The notes beneath the pieces were generated by a model. That model did no database searches, was not told where the DNA came from, and worked only from the letters and a program-made list of their open reading frames with translations. 64,000 bases of DNA from Rubinisphaera margarita. GTDB taxonomy: Bacteria > Planctomycetota > Planctomycetia > Planctomycetales > Planctomycetaceae. The stretch is from contig NZ_JAKFGB010000014.1 of the NCBI RefSeq assembly GCF_022267515.1, forward strand, positions 434,001 through 498,000, read 5' to 3'. Below are positions 49,862 to 58,832 of the stretch, piece by piece. Positions within the stretch are counted from its first letter, which is position 1. Every line of letters begins with the position of its first letter. Position numbers and translations under genes: made by a program.

Positions 49862-51034
49862 ATGGCAAACGCAGAGACAACGATGTGGGATGAACTCGAC
49901 ACGAAGATCGGCGGAGATGCCGGGGCGGCTCTGGAAGCGCTCATGACTCATCTGCAGCAGGAGGGGGATCCGCATCATCTGTTCGATGCCCGGTTGATGA
50001 AGTGGAAATTCGATAACGGCCTGCCGGTGATGCAGCCGACAAGCGTGGCCGATGTCCCCCGGGAAAAGCGGTCCGAGTTCGAACAGGTTTACATCGAAGC
50101 GGCTCGCGAGACCGGGAAACAACTGCTCGAACGCAAGCAGCTGACCGATGCCTGGATGTACTTCCGGGCGATCGACGAGCCGGAGATTATGGCGGAAGCT
50201 CTCGAAGGCTATCAGGCTCCAGACGATCTCGATGAAGAGTTCGAAGAGATTCTCCAGCTCGCACTGTATCAGCGGATTCATCCGGCCAAGGGCGTCTCGC
50301 TGATGCTCTCGACGCACGGGATGTGCAACACGGTAACCGCAGTGGACCAGCTCTATCTGGAGATGAAGGCGGACGATCGCAGTCAATGTGCCGAGATCAT
50401 GGTCAAGCAGCTGTACGATGACCTGGCGCACAACGTCCGTTACGAAGTCGAGCAGCGCAGCCCGATGCTGCCGCCCGATTTGTCGCTGACCGATCTGATC
50501 GCCGGGCGGCAGTGGTTGTTCGAGAACGAGAACTATCACATCGACGTCTCGCATCTCAACGCCGTCGTCCGCTTCGCACGTTCTCTGGAAGAGAACCAGA
50601 CGGAAGCGATCGAGAAGGCGATTCAGCTGTGCGACTACGGGGCCCGCCTCGCTCCGCATCTGCAGTATCCGGGCGAGCCGCCGTTCGATGATTACTACGT
50701 GGCCCACAAGCACTACTTCCAGATCGTCGGCGACAAGAACCGCGACGAATCGCTGGAGTTCTTCCGCGAACGGATGCAGCAGGCCGAAGAGCCGTCCGAT
50801 CGAGAGCTGATCGCCTACGTCCTGGTCGACCTGCTGATGCGTCTCAAGCGGCACGACGAAGCGGTCGAAGTGGCCGAGAAATACCTCGGCGAAGTCCACG
50901 AACAATCCGGCTTCTCCTTCGTTGCTCTCTGCGAAGACACCAAAGACATGGACGCCCTGCAACGCCACGCAAAGAAGGTGAATAACCCCGTCCTCTACGT
51001 GGCCGCTCAACTGCAGAAGACCCGCGGAAAGTAA
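49862..51034 (+). CDS. Helical protein of unknown function
   Basis: A 390-residue soluble, acidic, mostly helical protein; no signal peptide or membrane segment. 'DYVAHKHYFQIVGDKNRDESLEFFRERM' and 'YVLVDLLMRLKRHDEAVEVAEKYLG' look like TPR-type repeats near the C-terminus, and 'HPAKGVSLMLSTHGMCNTVTAVDQLYLEM' is a distinctive central segment. I recall similar proteins in planctomycetes without a known role. Preceded by the dispersed repeat and followed by a repeat-rich gap. No conserved catalytic residues seen. Confidence 0.75.
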   Translation: MANAETTMWDELDTKIGGDAGAALEALMTHLQQEGDPHHLFDARLMKWKFDNGLPVMQPTSVADVPREKRSEFEQVYIEAARETGKQLLERKQLTDAWMYFRAIDEPEIMAEALEGYQAPDDLDEEFEEILQLALYQRIHPAKGVSLMLSTHGMCNTVTAVDQLYLEMKADDRSQCAEIMVKQLYDDLAHNVRYEVEQRSPMLPPDLSLTDLIAGRQWLFENENYHIDVSHLNAVVRFARSLEENQTEAIEKAIQLCDYGARLAPHLQYPGEPPFDDYYVAHKHYFQIVGDKNRDESLEFFRERMQQAEEPSDRELIAYVLVDLLMRLKRHDEAVEVAEKYLGEVHEQSGFSFVALCEDTKDMDALQRHAKKVNNPVLYVAAQLQKTRGK

Positions 51035-51114
51035 ACCAACGGGTGCCATGCCCACGATCGCGTGGGCATGCTCTGCGCTACTCGACTGCCGAAGAGCTAG
51101 GGCATCATCGCAAA

Positions 51115-51266
51115 GGGTGGCCCGTCCGCCGCTGCGGGCGGGTCGCGGAAGCGACAAGAGGCCGCGCCATCCGCGTTTTGAACTGGAATCTTCGGCCCTT
51201 GCAGAAACCTCGCTCATGGCGCGGCCTCTTGTGACTGCGTCACCCGCCCGTGGCGGACGGGCACCC
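51115..51266. repeat. ~155-bp imperfect palindrome, copy 1
   Basis: The outer ends GGGTGGCCCGTCCGCC and GGCGGACGGGCACCC are inverted, as are AAGAGGCCGCGCCAT and ATGGCGCGGCCTCTT closer to the centre. The left and right ~60 bases pair around a ~30-base centre. Copy 2 is at 51994-52147. It covers most of the 51035-51387 gap. Confidence 0.8.
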
Positions 51267-51313
51267 CCGCGTGGGCAATGCCCTGCGCGACTTTCCATTG
51301 CCGTACTCCGGTA

Positions 51314-51342
51314 CGCTGGGATAGCGAAGCGTATCCCAGCAC
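51314..51342. repeat. GCTGGGATA palindromic element
   Basis: GCTGGGATAGCGAAGCGTATCCCAGC is a near-perfect inverted repeat, 45 bases before the orphan gene at 51388; other copies are at 51942, 52201 and 53671. Confidence 0.75.
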
Positions 51343-51387
51343 AATGCACGTTCTTCGCTGGTAAAATGCTGCAGGTGAATTCTGCGT

Positions 51388-51888
51388 ATGCTGGATTATG
51401 ATTTTCTCGTCAGTGAGACTCGGCTGTTCGCTTCTTCACAAGACAGCGTAGATGCGGCGATAAGTGATGCGAAGTGCTTCGAGGGATCGAAGGCGTTTCG
51501 TCAGATACAGATGTCGCTGACGGATCAAAAGATCATTGGCATCACATATTCAGACTCGCATGCATCGCTCGTATTCGAGAACGATCGTGCGATCAACATA
51601 TCGTTGATGTCGAGTGGCGTTAGCGTTGCAATTGGACCGCTCATTCCCAACAACGATTCAAGGCACACGTTAAGATTGAAGTACGCAAGAACCGGGGATG
51701 TTCAAACTTGGCAGCGCGAACGTGACCTCTCCGCATGCATCGGCTTCCGCGTAACTCGATTGTGGCGATCTGGTCCAGCATGGTTCATTTATTTTGAAGG
51801 GCGTCCAATTCTTTTCGTTTGCTCTCACGCCGGCCGGTGGGCCAACGGGAAGTCTGCAAACCTGCTAACCTGGGGCGATTCCGACTGA
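51388..51888 (+). CDS. Orphan hypothetical protein between palindromes
   Basis: A 166-residue soluble protein with no signal peptide or membrane segment and no recognised family. Its base composition is visibly AT-richer than its neighbours, and its codon use is unlike them (more A/T-ending codons), suggesting recent acquisition. It looks alpha/beta, with several hydrophobic strands (IIGITYSDSHASLVF, AWFIYFEGRPILFVC). It is bracketed by GCTGGGATA elements and then by two copies of the ~155-bp palindrome, so it may be a cargo gene of a small mobile or recombination-prone unit. Confidence 0.6.
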   Translation: MLDYDFLVSETRLFASSQDSVDAAISDAKCFEGSKAFRQIQMSLTDQKIIGITYSDSHASLVFENDRAINISLMSSGVSVAIGPLIPNNDSRHTLRLKYARTGDVQTWQRERDLSACIGFRVTRLWRSGPAWFIYFEGRPILFVCSHAGRWANGKSANLLTWGDSD

Positions 51889-51941
51889 GTCTTGAGATCC
51901 TGGTATGATTGGAAACGGCCTTCCTCAACCCAAAGTACAGA

Positions 51942-51970
51942 GTGCTGGGATACGTCTTAGGACTATCCCC
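51942..51970. repeat. GCTGGGATA palindromic element, half degraded
   Basis: GTGCTGGGATACG...CTATCCCC; the left arm fits the consensus, the right arm is partly changed. It lies just after the orphan gene. Confidence 0.55.
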
Positions 51971-51993
51971 TACGCCTGAAGTTCAGCAGGGAG

Positions 51994-52147
51994 GGGTGGC
52001 CCGTCCGGCACGGGCGGGTGACGAAGTCACAAGAGGCTGCGCCATAGGCGAGATGGATACGAGGGCCGGACGATTTCAGTACAACGCGCGGATGGCGCTG
52101 CCTCTTGTCGCTAACGCGACCCGCCCGCTGCGGCTGACGGGCCACCC
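51994..52147. repeat. ~155-bp imperfect palindrome, copy 2
   Basis: Ends GGGTGGCCCGTC and GACGGGCCACCC; inner arms AAGAGGCTGCGCCAT and ATGGCGCTGCCTCTT. The layout matches copy 1 at 51115, with a diverged centre. Confidence 0.8.
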
Positions 52148-52200
52148 GTCCGATCTAAACGTAATGAGAATCGCGAAAACAAATCGCTCGACGCCGATTT

Positions 52201-52226
52201 GCTGGGATACGCTTCGCTATCCCAGC
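52201..52226. repeat. GCTGGGATA palindromic element
   Basis: GCTGGGATACGCTTCGCTATCCCAGC, the reverse orientation of the 51314 copy and a near-perfect palindrome. In the rest of 52227-52648 only the hairpin at 52408 was found. Confidence 0.75.
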
Positions 52227-52407
52227 CGAAACCTCCGCTCGCAACCTTTGCATCTCCGCGGCTTTGTGTGAGACTAATCCCGCCATACCTTCACTGCATC
52301 GCACGCATGCAGAGGATGCATTTCCCTTATTGGCTGCTGGGACCAATAATCCCCCTGCTGAGTGAGACACAGAGCCAGTGGAGACATTCGGATCTTCTCC
52401 CTGTCCG

Positions 52408-52440
52408 CCCGGCTCCCGGCGAGGAATGTCGGGAGCCGGG
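52408..52440. repeat. 11-bp GC-rich hairpin
   Basis: CCCGGCTCCCG and CGGGAGCCGGG, perfectly paired around an 11-base loop, followed by ATTTTC. It could be a weak terminator for whatever reads through the repeat region, or another REP-like palindrome. Confidence 0.5.
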
Positions 52441-52648
52441 ATTTTCAGGGATCGAGCCGCAGGCCCAGTCCGCTGTGCAGTCGACTGCGGCGTGGAGGGA
52501 GTTTGTTGGCCCGTTCCCGAAGCGTCTGGCCGACGCGCACAGCGGATTCTGCCCGCGGCTCGAGCAGACTGCGAAACGCGGGTTGTGATTTCGTCCGTCC
52601 CCGACACAATGTGGAGAGTCGCACGTTCCACATGACGGAGGGGAAATC

Positions 52649-53671
52649 ATCGGACTGTTCAGCTCATCGAAAACTGTACGCTGGGGGATTCTCGGGACCG
52701 CCCGCATCACGCGGCGGGTTGCTCCGGCCATTCATCGAGCCGAGTCGTCGGAACTCGTCGCCATCGCCAGCCGCTCGCGCGAGAAAGCCGAGACCTGGGC
52801 GGAGACGTATGACTGCCCGGAGATCGTCGACAGCTACCACGCTCTGCTGGAGCGGGACGACATCGACGCCGTCTACGTTCCGCTGCCGCCGCATCTGCAC
52901 GCCGAATGGACCATCAAGGCGGCTCAGGCGGGCAAGCATGTCCTCTGTGAGAAACCACTCGGGTTGACTGTCGACGAAGTCGAGCGGATGGTCACCGTCT
53001 GTCGGAATGCGAAGGTCTGCTTCGATGAAGGGGTGATGTGGTATCATCACCCGCGAGCCGCGAAGATGCAGAGGGTGGTCGCCTCCGGTCGGCTCGGGCA
53101 GATTCGCCGCGTGACGTCCGCCTTCAGTTTCCCCTGGCAGAGCACGGTGAAACCCGAAGATGAGTATCGTCTGCGCGCCGAAGAGGGAGGCGGCAGCCTG
53201 ATGGACCTCGGCTGGTACTGCATCGGAGCCGCGCTGTGGGTCTTCGGTTCGCTCCCGGAATCGGTGCAGGGACGGCAGACTCCCGCCGCTCCCGAAGCAG
53301 ATGAGAGTTTCAGCGGCTGGCTCCATTTCTCCGAGCATCAGGAAGCCTTCTTCGACTGCTCCCGAACAATGACATCCCGCCGCTGGATCGAAATCGCCGG
53401 CACCGAGGGTTCACTCGTGTGCGATGACTTCACGCGTCCCTGGAAAGAAGACAAATGCCGCTTCTGGGTGCACGATGCCCAGGGCAACGCCGAGGTGGTT
53501 GAGTCGGCGACTGATAATCAGGAGACCTGCATGATCGAGAACTTCTCGCAACGGGTCCTGAGTGGCGAGATCGATCCTGAGCAAGGGAAGCGAGCACTGC
53601 AGACCCAGCGAGTCGTCGAAGCGCTGCAGTTGAGCGCCCGAGACCGTCAACCTGTGGACTTGCAATCGTAG
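52649..53671 (+). CDS. Gfo/Idh/MocA-family oxidoreductase with non-standard start
   Basis: The frame encodes a complete NAD(P)-dependent Gfo/Idh/MocA enzyme: Rossmann start 'VRWGILGTARITRRVAPA', 'DAVYVPLPPHLHAEW', 'GKHVLCEKPLGLTVDEVE' (catalytic Lys in EKP), then the C-terminal sheet domain ending 'VVEALQLSARDRQPVDLQS'. No ATG, GTG or TTG exists in frame upstream of the TTG at 52964, which is too late to keep the Rossmann fold. GGAGGGG at 52637 lies 7 bases before ATC (52649) and 11 before CTG (52655), so initiation at ATC or CTG, or a sequence error, is implied. I list it from 52649; the true start is uncertain. Substrate unknown. Confidence 0.7.
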   Translation: MGLFSSSKTVRWGILGTARITRRVAPAIHRAESSELVAIASRSREKAETWAETYDCPEIVDSYHALLERDDIDAVYVPLPPHLHAEWTIKAAQAGKHVLCEKPLGLTVDEVERMVTVCRNAKVCFDEGVMWYHHPRAAKMQRVVASGRLGQIRRVTSAFSFPWQSTVKPEDEYRLRAEEGGGSLMDLGWYCIGAALWVFGSLPESVQGRQTPAAPEADESFSGWLHFSEHQEAFFDCSRTMTSRRWIEIAGTEGSLVCDDFTRPWKEDKCRFWVHDAQGNAEVVESATDNQETCMIENFSQRVLSGEIDPEQGKRALQTQRVVEALQLSARDRQPVDLQS

Positions 53672-53698
53672 GTTGGGATAGCGAAGCGTATTCCAGCC
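53671..53698. repeat. GCTGGGATA palindromic element
   Basis: GGTTGGGATAGCGAAGCGTATTCCAGCC, overlapping the end of the oxidoreductase; one arm has two changes from consensus. Confidence 0.6.
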
Positions 53699-53825
53699 GA
53701 TGCGGTTTCAGTGCTGGGCACTTCGGCTTATTTGTTCAACTATGGCAAAGCCACATATTGAGCAGGAGTCAGTATAATCGCACTGCAATCCTCGCTTCTC
53801 ATCTGACCGACACTCGAGACCCGGA

Positions 53826-54683
53826 ATGAAGACGTTCTTTCGTGATGAGATGGTCGTCGTGCCGCATGACTTGACGATACCGGCCCATGAGAAAGCGTTT
53901 CGGTTGCTCAACAGATTGCGGCAGGGGCGGCAGCTGGAACTCGTTTCTAATTTTGCGCCGCTCCCAATCACCCAATGGACCGGTATCCACGATCTGACGT
54001 ATATTCGGTCCGTTTTCGATGCAGATGTAAATCTCTTCGAAGCGGCGTCCATCCCAGTATCGGATCTCATGGTGGCCGCAATTAGAGACTCTGCAGCGAG
54101 CCTCTTTGCAGCAACGGCGGCGGCACTGGCAACGGGTTGTGCTTTTTCTCCCACGTCCGGATTCCATCATGCTCACTGGGCACACCCCGGCGTCTTTTGT
54201 TTGCTGAATGCGCTCCCTCTGGCGGCACGGCATGCATTGTCCTATCCGACGGTAAACAAGGTCCTGATTCTGGATTGTGACTATCACTGTGGGAATGGAA
54301 CGGACGACATCCTCGCTCGTCTCGATGACAACCGCATTGATCATCATTCGCTAGGTTATAAGTTCACGCGACCTACGCACGCACAAGCCTATCTGCAGGA
54401 AATGGAGCGTGTGTGCGAATCGATAAGTGACAGGATCTTCGACCTCGTGATTTATCAGGCAGGAATGGATGTGCTGCTGGGAGACCCTGCAGGCGGTGGC
54501 ATTCTGTCTCTTGATGCATTACGCCGGCGCGATGAGCTCGTCTTTTCAGCGTGTTGCGATGCCGAAGTCCCGATTGTCTGGAATCTTGCCGGAGGCTACA
54601 CGTTGCCCGACGGATCTGGAGCAGACGCTGCGGTCGAGGGGCATCTCAATACTTATGATTGTGCTGTCGCGATATTTGGCTGA
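53826..54683 (+). CDS. Histone-deacetylase-superfamily hydrolase
   Basis: A 285-residue arginase/deacetylase-fold protein. The tandem His motif is 'SGFHHAHW' (about residue 111), zinc ligands lie in 'LDCDYHCGNGT' (Asp and His, about residue 150) and in 'YQAGMDVLLGDPAGG' (Asp, about residue 212), and 'LAGGYT' resembles the loop that holds the catalytic Tyr. All the main ligands are present, so it should be an active zinc hydrolase. Bacterial members remove acetyl groups from polyamines (AphA), acetoin-related substrates (AcuC) or lysines, and the substrate here is unknown. It is preceded by a repeat, with no operon partner. Confidence 0.88.
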   Translation: MKTFFRDEMVVVPHDLTIPAHEKAFRLLNRLRQGRQLELVSNFAPLPITQWTGIHDLTYIRSVFDADVNLFEAASIPVSDLMVAAIRDSAASLFAATAAALATGCAFSPTSGFHHAHWAHPGVFCLLNALPLAARHALSYPTVNKVLILDCDYHCGNGTDDILARLDDNRIDHHSLGYKFTRPTHAQAYLQEMERVCESISDRIFDLVIYQAGMDVLLGDPAGGGILSLDALRRRDELVFSACCDAEVPIVWNLAGGYTLPDGSGADAAVEGHLNTYDCAVAIFG

Positions 54684-54816
54684 GTTCTCAGAATGATCTC
54701 GAATCCTGATCAGCTGTTACTTCGAGAAACGCATTCTGGCGAAACCTCTTGCCGACTTCGTCGGCCTCGGTAGCGGAGCAACCGGGGCTACCCCGTGAGG
54801 TTCGCTGATTACGACT

Positions 54817-54882
54817 GCCACTGGCTCTGCCAGTGTAACGAACGATCGTCGTTACTAATGAAGCACTGGCGGAGCCAGTGGC
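54817..54882. repeat. Pair of CACTGGC/GCCAGTG palindromes
   Basis: GCCACTGGCTCTGCCAGTG at 54817 and GCACTGGCGGAGCCAGTGGC at 54863 face each other across about 30 bases that contain AACGAACGATCGTCGTTACT, itself palindromic. Together they could fold into a larger cruciform. The family also occurs at 43621. Confidence 0.65.
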
Positions 54883-54906
54883 ACACGGCGGAAAGCAGGG
54901 CGGCGA

Positions 54907-55464
54907 TTACGCCATGCGGCGCATGTATTCCCGGGCGCGGCTGAGGACGGGGCCGATGCTGTTTTCGGGGACGCCGTAGAGGGTGCTGATCTCTTTGTAG
55001 CTCTTGCCGTCCAGGTGATAGGCACGGACGATGTTGGCTTCCTGATCGGAAAGCGATTTGATCAGGTAATCGAGCTGGTCGCGGGTCAGCACTTCGGCTT
55101 CGCCCGCATGATCGGTTGCGGGCTGCTTTTTGGCGGCCGAAGCGGGAGGAGCCGACTGCTTGCGGCGTTTGGCGATCTCTTTCACGGCGACTCGACGCGA
55201 TACAACAGCCAGATACGTTGCCAGCGAGCTCTTGCCGCGGAAAAGGCGGAGTGTCTGGAACTCGTTCGAGACGATGGTGGCGAGGATCTCGGCGGAGATC
55301 TCATCGATGTCGGCGTCGTTGAGCGGGTAGCTGTGGCATTCCGCGGTGTGACGAATCGCGTGTACGAAGACGCCGACGAAGCGGTTGATGAACCTCTGCC
55401 ATGCAGCGGGCTTGCGCTGCAGGCAGTTCTTGATCAGTTCGCGATCCGCTTCCGTTAAAGCCAT
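54907..55464 (-). CDS. Sigma-70 family (ECF-like) RNA polymerase sigma factor
   Basis: The product is 185 residues. Region 2 includes 'FINRFVGVFVHAIRHTAECHSYP' and 'LFRGKSSLATYLAVVSRRVAVKEI', and region 4 is 'YLIKSLSDQEANIVRAYHLDGKSYKEISTLYGVPENSIGPVLSRAREYMRRM', a helix-turn-helix. It has the planctomycete-type ECF length and style. It directs transcription of a specific regulon; no anti-sigma factor gene is adjacent. The ATG at 55464 is taken; a GTG at 55479 is alternative. Neither has a clear ribosome-binding site. Confidence 0.88.
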   Translation of the reverse strand: MALTEADRELIKNCLQRKPAAWQRFINRFVGVFVHAIRHTAECHSYPLNDADIDEISAEILATIVSNEFQTLRLFRGKSSLATYLAVVSRRVAVKEIAKRRKQSAPPASAAKKQPATDHAGEAEVLTRDQLDYLIKSLSDQEANIVRAYHLDGKSYKEISTLYGVPENSIGPVLSRAREYMRRMA

Positions 55465-55668
55465 TGCTGCCGATATCACAGGGGCCAGAGTGAAAGGGGA
55501 TAGGACGGCAGCTCCATTCTTGCGGTCGCTATGACAGTCTCTGCACAGCGAACATCCCCGGACCTCGCTCCGTTATCGGGGCGGCGAACGCTGCTACCTC
55601 TCTAAAGTTTATGCCTGCATGGAATTGCGGACAAGAACTTTTTACAGCGTTCGCGTCCCGGTTTTCGA

Positions 55669-56874
55669 TCACGCGCCGTATTTTTCCAGTCGTCCGGCAT
55701 GGGCTAAAGCTAACGACATCAGATATTTTGCCTCAAATTGCCCCAGTCCCCCCTTCAGGCAACTCGATTCCCCGAACGTATCGCAGGCATCGAAGCGGCA
55801 GGTGTCGGCACTGATCATCGTCGGCACCGGGTGCCAGCTGTGCGACTTCATCATGCTCGGCGTGCTGTGATCGCCGGTGACGATGAGCACGTCGGGATTC
55901 AGAGCCGTAATCCGCGGCACGGCGGCGTCGAGCTCTTCGATCCGTTCGACTTTCTTTGCGAAATTGCCGTCTTCACCGGTCGAATCGGTATATTTGAAAT
56001 GCATGAAAAAGAAGTCGTAATCGTTCCAGGCGGCTTCGAGGCGGTTGCACTGATCGTCCAGCGTCTGTCCGGCATCGAGCACGTCCATGCCGACGAGGCG
56101 GGCCAGGCCGCGATACATCGGGTAAACGGCGATAGCAGCTGAGCGGGTGCCGTAAACTTCTTCGTACGTCGGGATCTCCGGCTTCTTAGCGATGCCGCGG
56201 AGCGTGAGGAAGTTGGCCGGGAAGTCGTCCTTCAGAACTTCGCGAGCCTGCTTCAGGAATTCCTTGGCGATCTCAACGGTCTTCTCCGAACCGGCGGCTT
56301 TGGCGGTCGGTTCGAGCGGAGCGACGCCGGTTCGCTGCGGGTCGGTATCAGCCACATCGCCGCCGAGCCCTTCGCCGCGGAAGACGATGACCAGACGATA
56401 TTCCTTCACGTGGCGAACGAAAACTTCGACGCCGGGGATCTCGATCTTGTCGAGCTTCTCGCAGAGTTTGGCTCCGACATCGCTGCCGATGCGGCCGGCC
56501 CGGCGATCGGAGATGTTGCCGTTCTCATCCAGGCTGCAGTAGTTACCGCGAATGGCCACGTCCTTGGGGCCGAGTTCGAAATCGATGCCGAGGGCTTCCA
56601 GCACGCCGCGGCCGATGTTGTATTCGATCGGGTCGTAGCCGAACAATCCCAGGTGCCCAGGGCCGCTTCCGGGGGTGACGCCGGGAAGAACCGGGGTGCT
56701 CAGTCCGAGCGTCCCTTTCTTGGCGAGGGCGTCGAGATTCGGTGTCTTGGCCGATTCGAGTTCCGTCTGTCCACCCGGCTGCTGGGGGAGACCGCCCAGT
56801 CCATCGGCGACGAGCATCACAATCTTGGAGTCGTTTTTCCGCTGAAGTTCCCGAGTCAGATCGTGCAGGTTCAT
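55669..56874 (-). CDS. apgM: 2,3-bisphosphoglycerate-independent phosphoglycerate mutase (ApgM type)
   Basis: A 401-residue alkaline-phosphatase-superfamily mutase. Metal ligands lie in 'KIVMLVADGLGGLPQ', the phosphorylated Ser is in 'GVTPGSGPGHLGLFGYDP', with further ligands in 'FFFMHFKYTDSTGEDGN', 'VLIVTGDHSTPSMMKSHSWHPVPTM' and related segments. It interconverts 3- and 2-phosphoglycerate in glycolysis. The archaeal-type ApgM is common in planctomycetes. It is monocistronic by position, divergent from the Tat oxidoreductase. Confidence 0.95.
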   Translation of the reverse strand: MNLHDLTRELQRKNDSKIVMLVADGLGGLPQQPGGQTELESAKTPNLDALAKKGTLGLSTPVLPGVTPGSGPGHLGLFGYDPIEYNIGRGVLEALGIDFELGPKDVAIRGNYCSLDENGNISDRRAGRIGSDVGAKLCEKLDKIEIPGVEVFVRHVKEYRLVIVFRGEGLGGDVADTDPQRTGVAPLEPTAKAAGSEKTVEIAKEFLKQAREVLKDDFPANFLTLRGIAKKPEIPTYEEVYGTRSAAIAVYPMYRGLARLVGMDVLDAGQTLDDQCNRLEAAWNDYDFFFMHFKYTDSTGEDGNFAKKVERIEELDAAVPRITALNPDVLIVTGDHSTPSMMKSHSWHPVPTMISADTCRFDACDTFGESSCLKGGLGQFEAKYLMSLALAHAGRLEKYGA

Positions 56875-57226
56875 CGCAAGGCCTTGTGGAATGCTGGATC
56901 AATGTGCAGAGAAAAGTGTGTCGGCAGCCGTTTCACAGAGCTTAGCCGCCGCACCTGCCGGGCATTGTGAAGGGGGGGCGAAAAATTCTCAAGTCAGGGC
57001 TCCGATTGCACCTGCGTACTTGGAATAAACGGTGTCGGCGGGTAAAGTTAGATCAAACCCTGTTGATATGGACCAGCATCGAAACGTCCTGTGACAGGAT
57101 CGATGCGCCCGTTCCGTCAGCCTCCCGGCTGATTCCCCGAACGGACGCGGCGGATCGCCCGATCTGCTTTGGAGCTGGTTCAACCCCTGCAAAATTCATC
57201 TCCCTCTTCCGAAATAAGGACAAATC
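56875..57226 (+). other. Divergent intergenic region
   Basis: About 350 bases between the starts of apgM and the Tat oxidoreductase. I see no convincing paired promoter elements, RNA gene or known repeat. A GGACAAATC just before 57227 is a weak ribosome-binding site. Confidence 0.35.
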
Positions 57227-58588
<1,362 letters not shown>

Positions 58589-58612
58589 GAGCGTTTTCTG
58601 AATAAATGATTG

Positions 58613-58646
58613 AGGGATCTCGGAGGTGCTCCGGGATCCCTTTCTT
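58613..58646 (+). terminator. Intrinsic terminator
   Basis: AGGGATCTCGGAG-GTG-CTCCGGGATCCCT followed by TTTCTT, 25 bases after the Tat oxidoreductase. Confidence 0.8.
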
Positions 58647-58832
58647 CGTTGAGGCACGGTGTACCTGCAATTAGCTCTTTCTTCCCTCTGGCCGCGATGC
58701 ATCGTTAATCTTGGCTTCAGATCGTCCGCACGCTCTCGTCGGGCATTAAATTGACCACCGTTCCGGCAGACGGTACTCTGAGTACAGACTGTGGGGAAGT
58801 AGGGGGTTTAGACATCTTGCCTGAGTGGTTTT

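Noticed and set aside
49829..51349. A 506-codon minus-strand open frame opposite the 390-residue helical protein
   Set aside because: Composition follows the antisense of the plus-strand gene, and it reads through a palindromic repeat.
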